Shown piece after piece: positions 1 through 4,325 of a stretch of 6,512 nt of DNA. Origin of the DNA: PNKC01 sp039917655 (lineage in GTDB: Bacteria; Chloroflexota; Dehalococcoidia; Tepidiformales; Tepidiformaceae); assembly GCA_039917655.1 (NCBI GenBank), contig JBDSJC010000199.1:1-6512 (forward strand), given 5' to 3'. The position numbers and the translations under genes were made by a program. Below the pieces are notes generated by a model. It worked only from the letters and a program-made list of their open reading frames with translations. It searched no databases and was not told the origin of the DNA. Position 1 is the first letter of the stretch. Each line of letters begins with the position of its first letter.

Positions 1-112
1 CGATGGTTCTGGGCTGCGTCCTCGGTCCCTTCCGTTCGAACCACTGATCCTCCTTGTGGGTCACGAGGGTTTCGATCTGGGCGGGCGGAATCAGGCTGAT
101 CTGCTCGGACAT
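1..112 (-). CDS. Partial AlbA_2 (Schlafen-like) DNA-binding domain protein, N-terminus only
   Basis: Only the first 37 residues are present; the gene runs off the left edge. It starts at the ATG read downward from 112 (MSEQISLIPPAQ...) and contains EDQWFERKGPR at about residues 26-36. An acidic-Q-W-F-(E/D)-R-K stretch near the N-terminus is typical of AlbA_2 (Schlafen AlbA-type) domains in putative transcriptional regulators and ATP-binding proteins, including actinobacterial ones; this is recalled family knowledge, not a search. Such proteins usually continue into a GHKL-like ATPase or winged-helix region, which lies outside the window. The gene is divergent from the SRAP gene, and a 23-bp palindrome lies 17 bp upstream of its start, so autoregulation is possible (inference). 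The frame is reasonably sure from codon use and motif; the family is moderately sure because the fragment is so short. Confidence 0.6.
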   Translation of the reverse strand, partial: MSEQISLIPPAQIETLVTHKEDQWFERKGPRTQPRTI

Positions 113-128
113 GGCGCTAGCATAGCAA

Positions 129-151
129 CTACTCTAAAGTTTTTATAGTAG
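129..151. promoter_or_regulatory. Near-perfect 23-bp palindrome in the divergent promoter region (candidate operator)
   Basis: CTACTcTAAA (129-138) and TTTAtAGTAG (142-151) are inverted copies matching at 9 of 10 positions around a 3-bp spacer. A second, overlapping dyad pairs ACTCTA (131-136) with TAGAGT (149-154). The element is AT-rich in a GC-rich window. It contains TATAAA on the minus strand (147-142) and TATAGT on the plus strand (144-149), both good -10 candidates, although no clear -35 box is visible for either. Symmetry over divergent -10 boxes is typical of a dimeric helix-turn-helix repressor site. The binding protein is unknown; the adjacent minus-strand regulator is the obvious candidate. 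Confidence 0.5.
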
Positions 152-248
152 AGTCCAAGTTCCGCCGCATCCCAAGCCACCGCTGTCCATTTTGCCGTGG
201 CTGGCGGCTGAAAGCCGATGGCTAGAAGCTGGCGGCTTGGAGGCAACC

Positions 249-941
249 ATGTGCGGGCGATTCACGATGACCGATGAGCAGTTGGAACCGCTGGCCCGCG
301 ACCTTGGCGTGCCGGTCGAATCGCTGCCGCACACGCGTCCGCGCTTCAACATCGCCCCCACGGACGAGCACTTCATCGTGCGCGTGAAGGCCGAGCAGGC
401 GGAGCTGTTGGAAGCGCGCTGGGGACTGGTCAACTCCTGGGCCAGGGACGGGAAGCGCGCCGCCCAACAGATCAACGCCCGCGCGGAGACGTTGACCACG
501 AAGGCGGGCTTCCGCCAGGCGTTCGAATCGCGCCGGTGCATCGTCCCCGCCGATGGTTTCTACGAGTGGACAGGACCGAAGGAGGACCGTCAGCCGCTCT
601 GGTTTCACCGGCCAGAAGGCGGCTTGGTCTACTTCGCCGGATTGTACGAATCGTGGCGGCCGCAACCCGGCGAGTGGCAACGCACCTTCACCATCGTCAC
701 CACGGCAGCGAACGAATTACTCTCAAAATACCACGACCGAATGCCCGTGATCCTCACACCAGACGCCGCGGATGAGTGGATGGATCCCAGGACCACTGAC
801 AGCGGGCGCCTCCAGCAGCTGCTCGTCCCTGCCGCGGAGGGCGTACTCGTCGCTCGGCCGGTCTCGAAGCGAGTGAACAATGTCCGCTACGACTCGCCCG
901 ATGCGATCGACGAGGAGCCGCGTCTGTTGGGACTGGTGTGA
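249..941 (+). CDS. SOS response-associated peptidase (SRAP) family protein, YedK/HMCES type
   Basis: This 230-residue protein covers the whole SRAP fold. The family shields abasic sites in single-stranded DNA by forming a thiazolidine crosslink through the alpha-amine and thiol of Cys2, and can cleave itself or reverse the link. The start is fixed by chemistry: Cys2 must follow the initiator Met (MCGRFTM), and GGAGG lies five bases before this ATG, so an ATG at 192 in the same frame is rejected. Visible family motifs are RFNIAPT (32-38), RWGLV (57-61), the active-site Asn in INARAET (Asn76), CIVPADGFYEW with Glu106, and SKYHDRMPV with His162. These match Cys2, Asn75, Glu105 and His160 of E. 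coli YedK, so the enzyme looks intact. It is divergent from the AlbA_2-type gene, and a HAD phosphatase follows after 67 bp. No recognisable LexA box was seen. Confidence 0.95.
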   Translation: MCGRFTMTDEQLEPLARDLGVPVESLPHTRPRFNIAPTDEHFIVRVKAEQAELLEARWGLVNSWARDGKRAAQQINARAETLTTKAGFRQAFESRRCIVPADGFYEWTGPKEDRQPLWFHRPEGGLVYFAGLYESWRPQPGEWQRTFTIVTTAANELLSKYHDRMPVILTPDAADEWMDPRTTDSGRLQQLLVPAAEGVLVARPVSKRVNNVRYDSPDAIDEEPRLLGLV

Positions 942-1008
942 ACTGACTGGGTCTCTATACCACCCCTCGGTCGCGCGTAGTGGGGCCGGCACGGTAGGCT
1001 TCGGGCCG

Positions 1009-1701
1009 ATGGCTGAACGCGTCGTGTTCCTGTTTGACGTGGACAACACGCTGCTCAACAACGACCGGGTGATCGCGGACTTGCGACAGCACCTCGCGGA
1101 GACCTTCGGCGACGCACTAATGGCCGAGTACTGGAAAATCTTCGAAGAGCTCCGCACCGAACTTGGCTACGCCGACTACCTGGGCGCTTTGCAGCGCTTC
1201 AGGACACGCCACCCGCGCGACCCGCACGTCCTGCTGCTCTCGTCCTTCCTCATCGACTACCCGTTCGCTAACCGGATCTACCCCGGCGCGCTGGATGTGC
1301 TTGAGGCATTCGGCGCGTGGGGCCCGACGGTCGTGCTCTCGGACGGTGACGTGGTCTTTCAGCCGCGCAAGGTCGAGCGCTCCGGGCTTGCCGAAGCCGT
1401 CAGCGGCCGGGTGCTGATCTACGTGCACAAAGAGGAGATGCTGGAGGATGTGGCCGCTCGCTTCCCCGCTGGGCACTACGTAATGGTCGACGACAAGCTG
1501 CGCCTGTTGACGGCGATGAAGGCTATTTGGGGCCCGAGGCTAACTACTGTCTTTGTGCAGCAGGGCCACTACGCCCACGATGCAGCGATCCTGGCGGAGT
1601 ATCCTGCGGCCACCCTCTCGGTCGAGCGCATAGACCAGCTGCTGGACTACGACTTCGGCCGAACGTGGGCTCCTGGGCATCTTCCGCAAATGACGCGCTA
1701 A
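1009..1701 (+). CDS. HAD-superfamily hydrolase (phosphatase-like)
   Basis: A 230-residue haloacid dehalogenase-fold protein with all four catalytic motifs: motif I FDVDNTLLNND (nucleophile Asp10, general acid Asp12), motif II VVLSDGD (Ser111), motif III Lys121 in QPRKVERSG, and motif IV VMVDDK (Asp161, Asp162) for Mg binding. The helical stretch between motifs I and II (about 18-95) fits a C1-type cap as in phosphoglycolate phosphatase and related enzymes. The substrate cannot be told from sequence. The ATG at 1009 is chosen because it places motif I at the usual distance from the N-terminus. The ribosome site is poor (GGTAGG, 993-998), and an in-frame upstream extension would overlap the SRAP gene and carries no HAD features. 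It lies 67 bp behind the SRAP gene on the same strand, so cotranscription is possible. It is convergent with the surface-protein gene to its right. Confidence 0.88.
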   Translation: MAERVVFLFDVDNTLLNNDRVIADLRQHLAETFGDALMAEYWKIFEELRTELGYADYLGALQRFRTRHPRDPHVLLLSSFLIDYPFANRIYPGALDVLEAFGAWGPTVVLSDGDVVFQPRKVERSGLAEAVSGRVLIYVHKEEMLEDVAARFPAGHYVMVDDKLRLLTAMKAIWGPRLTTVFVQQGHYAHDAAILAEYPAATLSVERIDQLLDYDFGRTWAPGHLPQMTR

Positions 1702-1922
1702 CCTTCGCAAAAGAATGCAACCGCTTGCGGGCGGTGCTGATCCCGCCGATCTCCCTCCGCGGCCGCCGTTGGGGGTGTTTGGCGGTGTTTGAGGGTGAGG
1801 GGTCTGCGCCCCCGGCGAACAGCCATCGAGTTCTCAACTTTGTGTTGGCGGCCGCGTCCGAAACCAAAAAAGAGCCGCCCCGGTGTGGAGCGGCCCTTTC
1901 TGGGAGAGAGGCGCGAAGCTGG
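1702..1922. other. Convergent intergenic region with short G-rich repeats
   Basis: No gene is seen between the HAD stop and the stop of the minus-strand surface-protein gene. A small hairpin, ACCGC (1720-1724) with GCGGT (1731-1735), follows the HAD gene but has no T-run, so it is at best a weak terminator. At 1771-1800 there is a G-rich stretch with GGTGTTTG repeated at a 10-bp interval (1774-1781 and 1784-1791). The minus-strand terminator at 1864-1900 fills the right part. Confidence 0.5.
1866..1899 (-). terminator. Rho-independent terminator of surface-protein gene 1
   Basis: Read on the minus strand, GCCGCTCC (1894-1887), loop ACACC, then GGGGCGGC (1881-1874) form an 8-bp stem with one G-U pair. 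After a single mismatch the stem extends into an A-rich/T-rich continuation. TCTTTTTT follows directly (1873-1866). This is a textbook intrinsic terminator about 25 bp past the stop codon at 1923. The core is homologous to the hairpin downstream of the second copy. Confidence 0.85.
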
Positions 1923-2624
1923 CTAGCGCCGCTGGCGTTGCAGGAAGCCCGCGAACCCGAGCGCTGCAAGGATGAGGATCGCCCCCGACAGGAGAACTGG
2001 GAGCGACGAACTGCCGCCGCCGGCTGGGCCGCTGCCGGTGGAGGGCACCGAAGGCACAAGCCGAGTCGGCGTGGCGGTGGCGGGCGCTGCCGTCGCCGGA
2101 GGAGGAGTGGACGGTGCAGCCGTGGCAGTCGGTGGCCGCGGCGTGGCGGTTGCCGCTGGCGTGGTTGCCGTGGCTGACGGTGTGGTGGTGCTTGCTGGCG
2201 TGGTGGGCGTGGCGGTGGCGCCCGCCTGCATGCCAACGTCAATGTTGGTGATCATCACGCAGTCCGGGCGGACGTCGGGCTGTTCCCAAAACACTGCCAC
2301 GACCGAGGTGCCGAGGCCCTCGACGACGTAGCAGCCGTTCAGCAGCGACCCGTTGGTCGTGATTTCGTTGCTGCTCCCGCCCGTGAAGGCTGGAGATGTG
2401 ATGCAGACGAAGGTAGCCTTGTTCCCCGGACCGACATCGACGAACGCGGTCCCAATTGACTGCTCCGGCGTGGCGTGGAATGGCGCGGCGGTACAGCCCG
2501 GGCTCGCCGCCTGGGCGGCGCCGGGACCTGTAACGAGCCCCAACGCGCCCACAAAGAGCGCGACCCCACCGATCGCCGCAGCCGCCACGAGGCGCCTGCC
2601 TGTGACCGAAATGGTGTTGTTCAA
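1923..2624 (-). CDS. Secreted four-cysteine surface protein with Thr/Pro/Ala stalk and LPXTG-like tail, paralog 1
   Basis: I do not recognise a named family. The predicted 233-residue protein has a basic N-tip and hydrophobic signal segment (about 11-32) with cleavage near AQA-AS (38-41). An ectodomain follows (about 42-135) with four cysteines (44, 74, 98, 122) that could form two disulfides. Next is a Thr/Pro/Ala low-complexity stalk (about 136-190), then VPSTG (193-197), a Gly/Ser patch, a hydrophobic segment (about 208-227) and a basic RQRR end. This order resembles sortase substrates, but the motif deviates from LPXTG, so it may simply be a membrane anchor. The TTG start at 2624 is chosen because AAAGGA lies eight bases upstream and the second copy starts identically (M-x-NTISV). 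The in-frame ATG at 2675 would add 17 unrelated, arginine-rich residues. A run of seven T overlaps the start codon. Its terminator and duplicated leader flank it. Confidence 0.8.
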   Translation of the reverse strand: MNNTISVTGRRLVAAAAIGGVALFVGALGLVTGPGAAQAASPGCTAAPFHATPEQSIGTAFVDVGPGNKATFVCITSPAFTGGSSNEITTNGSLLNGCYVVEGLGTSVVAVFWEQPDVRPDCVMITNIDVGMQAGATATPTTPASTTTPSATATTPAATATPRPPTATAAPSTPPPATAAPATATPTRLVPSVPSTGSGPAGGGSSSLPVLLSGAILILAALGFAGFLQRQRR

Positions 2625-2853
2625 AAAAAGAGTCCTTTGGTTGCGGTGCGAAGGAAGTCCGCGGCGGCACCGCACCCCGGTCTTCGCTAGTTGCTGACCG
2701 TGAGGGCGCGCCTCCCGGCTCGATGTGGCGGCAACGGGGTCTGCTGTCGGAGAACAGTCCGCAACCTCGGATGGAAACTCATCAGCAGGTCGAAGACCCG
2801 CCGTTGGTTATCTGTCCTTACGCAGATTCCACTGCGAACGATCATCTGTCACC
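2625..2853 (-). promoter_or_regulatory. Duplicated structured leader of surface-protein gene 1 (candidate cis-regulatory RNA)
   Basis: This 229-nt non-coding stretch matches the leader of the second copy in blocks: GGTGACAGaTGATCG at its far end, a hairpin at 2785-2801, TCTCCGACAG, AGCGAAGACCGGG and CTTCGCACC, then AAAGGA (2638-2633). The hairpin is GCGGGTC-TTC-GACCTGC on the minus strand (one G-U pair). The paralogous hairpin differs by a G-C to A-U swap and by G-U-compatible changes, which suggests selection on RNA pairing. A second hairpin, CGCAG (2836-2832) with CTGCG (2825-2821), lies upstream. I could not match it to a known riboswitch class. Confidence 0.45.
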
Positions 2854-2888
2854 CCGGTAGATTCGCCTTTCGAAGCACGGCGGTAAAA

Positions 2889-2917
2889 TCTGTAACGCTC
2901 TTGATAGAGTGTCGCAA
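2889..2917 (-). promoter_or_regulatory. Weak candidate promoter with a dyad in its spacer, surface-protein gene 1
   Basis: On the minus strand TTGCGA (2917-2912) and TACAGA (2894-2889) are separated by exactly 17 bp. The spacer is almost entirely a dyad: ACGCTCT (2895-2901) and AGAGTGT (2906-2912) pair around TGAT with one G-T. Transcription from here would include the whole conserved leader. The -10 matches the consensus poorly, so this is a guess from spacing and symmetry. Confidence 0.22.
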
Positions 2918-2987
2918 GGTTTGTACGCGGTTCTGTTAGGGACGTATGGCCCTCTCGCCGCCGCAGCGTGAGAGTCATTGCGCCCCA

Positions 2988-3027
2988 CCAGAAAGGGCCG
3001 CCCCGTAAACGTGGCGGCCCTTTCTGG
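2988..3027 (-). terminator. Perfect 15-bp hairpin downstream of surface-protein gene 2
   Basis: CCAGAAAGGGCCGCC (2988-3002) and GGCGGCCCTTTCTGG (3013-3027) are exact inverted copies around a 10-base loop. It lies about 20 bp past the stop at 3049 and is homologous to the terminator of copy 1. Unlike that one it has no T-run on either side, only TTT within the stem. It may terminate weakly, act in either direction, or protect the mRNA 3' end. Confidence 0.65.
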
Positions 3028-3048
3028 CAAGAGGTGCGAGGCGCGCGC

Positions 3049-3855
3049 CTAGCGCTTCTGGTGCTGTAGGAAGCCCGTGAAGGCCAGCGCGGCGAGGATT
3101 AGAATGCCGCCGGTCAAGAAGATCGGAAGCGAGGACCCGCCGTTGGCTGGGCCGCCGCCGCCGGTCGCGGGCGCCGATGGGATCTTCTGGGTCGGCGTCG
3201 CAACTGCGGGCGCCAACGTGCTAACCACCGGGGGAGGCGTGGAAGGCACGAGGGTTGGAGCCGGGGGCCGCGGCGTGGCCGTCGCCGCAGGCGTGGTGGC
3301 TGAAGCCGTGGCCGTGGCGGATGGAGCCGTCGGCGCTGTTGGCCCAGCCGTCGGGAACGTCAGGGGTGTCGTGCCCGTTGGCGTGGTTGTAGTGGTGGCT
3401 GTGGCCGTGGTTGTCGTCGTTGCCGTGGTGCTTGGCGCCGGCGTCCCGCCGGTCTGGGAACCAACGTCAATGCCCGTGAACGAAAATTGTGCGCAGTCCG
3501 GGCGGACGTCCGCCGACTCGCGGAACACCGCGACGACCGACGTACCAAGACCCTGGACAACAAAGCAGCCGTTAGCTTTCGGGCCGTTAGTCGTCAGTTC
3601 GTTGCTGCTGCCGCCGGAGAATGCAGACGATGTGATGCAGACGAAGCTGGTCGTTTTGCCCACGCCAACGTCTACGAACGCGGATCCGGTTCCTGCTTCA
3701 GTGGTCGCGTGGGATGCAGCGTTGCAAGCTGCGCTGGCCGCCTGGGCATCGCCGGGGCTCGAAACGAACCCGGCTGCGCCAACAAAGAGGGCCACCCCAC
3801 CGATCACCGCAGACGCAAGAAGCCGCCTGCCTGGGACCGAGATGGTGTTGAGCAA
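3049..3855 (-). CDS. Secreted four-cysteine surface protein with Thr-rich stalk and LPXTG-like tail, paralog 2
   Basis: A 268-residue paralog of the neighbouring protein, clearly alignable across the signal segment, ectodomain and tail. It has a signal segment at 11-32 with likely cleavage at AQA-AS (38-41), and an ectodomain at 42-136 with cysteines 44, 73, 97 and 121 in equivalent places. The strongest shared runs are GGSSNE(I/L)TTNG, GLGTSVVAVF and DVRPDC. The stalk (about 137-224) is longer than in paralog 1 and includes Thr runs. It is followed by APATGGG (228-234), a hydrophobic segment (about 244-262) and HQKR. Initiation at TTG (3855) is supported by AAAGGA seven bases upstream and by the same start in paralog 1. 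The function is unknown; surface display on a glycosylatable stalk is inferred. It is divergent from the DUF4331 gene. The opposite strand is also open here, but that reading has no signal peptide, ribosome site or domain. Confidence 0.82.
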   Translation of the reverse strand: MLNTISVPGRRLLASAVIGGVALFVGAAGFVSSPGDAQAASAACNAASHATTEAGTGSAFVDVGVGKTTSFVCITSSAFSGGSSNELTTNGPKANGCFVVQGLGTSVVAVFRESADVRPDCAQFSFTGIDVGSQTGGTPAPSTTATTTTTATATTTTTPTGTTPLTFPTAGPTAPTAPSATATASATTPAATATPRPPAPTLVPSTPPPVVSTLAPAVATPTQKIPSAPATGGGGPANGGSSLPIFLTGGILILAALAFTGFLQHQKR

Positions 3856-4083
3856 ATGAGAATCCTTTGTTTGCGGGTGCGAAGGAATCCATGGCTTCGC
3901 CGCGCCCGGTCTTCGCTGCTGATTGCGTGCGGTGAGAGCGGTGCTCCCCCGGTCGAATGGCGGTTGCCGAAGCTGCCTGTCGGAGAGCAGTCCGTCACCT
4001 GGGCCGATAACTCACTGACGAGCGAAACTCGCCGTGGCTATGTGTCCCTACGAACTTGCCATCGCCCACGATCACCTGTCACC
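3856..4083 (-). promoter_or_regulatory. Duplicated structured leader of surface-protein gene 2 (candidate cis-regulatory RNA)
   Basis: A 228-nt leader paralogous to 2625-2853. On the minus strand it runs from GGTGACAGgTGATCG through the hairpin GCGAGT-TTC-GCTCGT (4032-4018), then TCTCCGACAG, then AGCGAAGACCGGG. It ends in a second hairpin of GCGAAG (3900-3895) with CTTCGC (3884-3879) about ten bases before the AAAGGA ribosome site. A hairpin so close to the ribosome site could modulate translation. The matching of helices rather than plain sequence between copies is the main support. Confidence 0.45.
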
Positions 4084-4325
4084 GGCCTTAACCTCGCGCC
4101 CCGAACCTGAGGCGGGCCGTTGCAACGCCGCCGTTATGCGCGCGGGCCGTTTCGATGCGCGTTTGCAACGGCTAGACCCGCTCTTTACTGATCATCATTG
4201 CTTCGAACCTCGTAATCCTTCCTGTCAGAGCAGCGTTTTGTGGCGTCGGAACCACCGTGCGTTGAATTGCGAATGCGCCGATTCGTGAACCAACTGACCA
4301 TTCAAAACGAAGGAAGACCGCTCAA
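4084..4325. promoter_or_regulatory. Divergent upstream region of the DUF4331 gene with inverted and direct repeats
   Basis: No gene is seen. GCCGTTGCAA (4116-4125) and TTGCAACGGC (4163-4172) are exact 10-bp inverted repeats around 37 bases. GCGGGCCGTT occurs twice in direct orientation 30 bp apart (4112-4121 and 4142-4151), overlapping the first arm. These could be operator or hairpin elements shared by the divergent genes. A possible extracytoplasmic-function-type promoter, GGAACC (4248-4253), 16 bp, CGAAT (4270-4274), precedes the DUF4331 start; the -10 part is a poor match, so this is tentative. Confidence 0.35.

Larger units (their letters stand above)
1872..2853 (-). repeat. Tandem duplication, copy 1 (terminator, gene and leader)
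   Basis: This segment is paralogous over its whole length to 2996-4083 in the same orientation. The similarity covers the terminator hairpin (GCGGCCCTTTCTGG is shared), the coding region except the low-complexity stalk, the AAAGGA ribosome site, and an upstream leader ending in GGTGACAGaTGATCG on the minus strand. Leaders of 229 and 228 nt show that the promoter-proximal region was duplicated along with the gene. Boundaries are approximate, from alignment by eye. Confidence 0.8.
2996..4083 (-). repeat. Tandem duplication, copy 2 (terminator, gene and leader)
   Basis: Paralogous to 1872-2853 in the same orientation, about 1.1 kb apart. It carries the same three parts: hairpin, gene and leader. 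The longer coding region comes from expansion of the Thr-rich stalk. The outer conserved block is GGTGACAGgTGATCG on the minus strand (4083-4069). No insertion-sequence ends or target-site duplications were seen at the edges, so simple tandem gene duplication followed by divergence is the likely origin. Confidence 0.8.

Noticed and set aside
192..248. In-frame upstream ATG extending the SRAP protein by 19 residues
   Set aside because: SRAP chemistry needs Cys at position 2 after Met removal, and a GGAGG ribosome site sits right before the ATG at 249.
2160..2220. Short imperfect GTGG/GCCGTGG-type repeats on the plus strand as a CRISPR or minisatellite array
   Set aside because: They are Thr/Ala/Pro codons of the stalk; there are no regular spacers or repeats of constant length.
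1527..2242. Long open frames on both strands crossing the HAD end and the stalk-coding region
   Set aside because: Arg/Pro/Gly-rich shadows of GC-rich genes; they conflict with the intact HAD gene and surface-protein gene.
2625..2675. In-frame ATG at 2675 as start of surface-protein gene 1
   Set aside because: It would place AAAGGA inside the coding region and add an Arg-rich segment before the signal peptide; copy 2 shows no equivalent.
3077..3859. 260-codon open reading frame on the plus strand opposite surface-protein gene 2
   Set aside because: It translates to Val/Gly/Ala-rich low complexity mirroring the Thr/Ala codons of the other strand. It has no signal peptide or ribosome site and no counterpart conserved as a protein in copy 1.
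4027..4064. Resemblance of GGGACACATAGCCACGG in leader 2 to the GGGACGCAAAGCC core of the c-di-GMP-I (GEMM) riboswitch
   Set aside because: Copy 1 does not keep the match, and the GNRA-capped helix and upstream CACAGGGCAAACC part are missing.
1864..4083. Repeat pair as a possible transposon or insertion sequence
   Set aside because: No transposase, terminal inverted repeats or target duplications; the repeat content is simply gene plus leader plus terminator.
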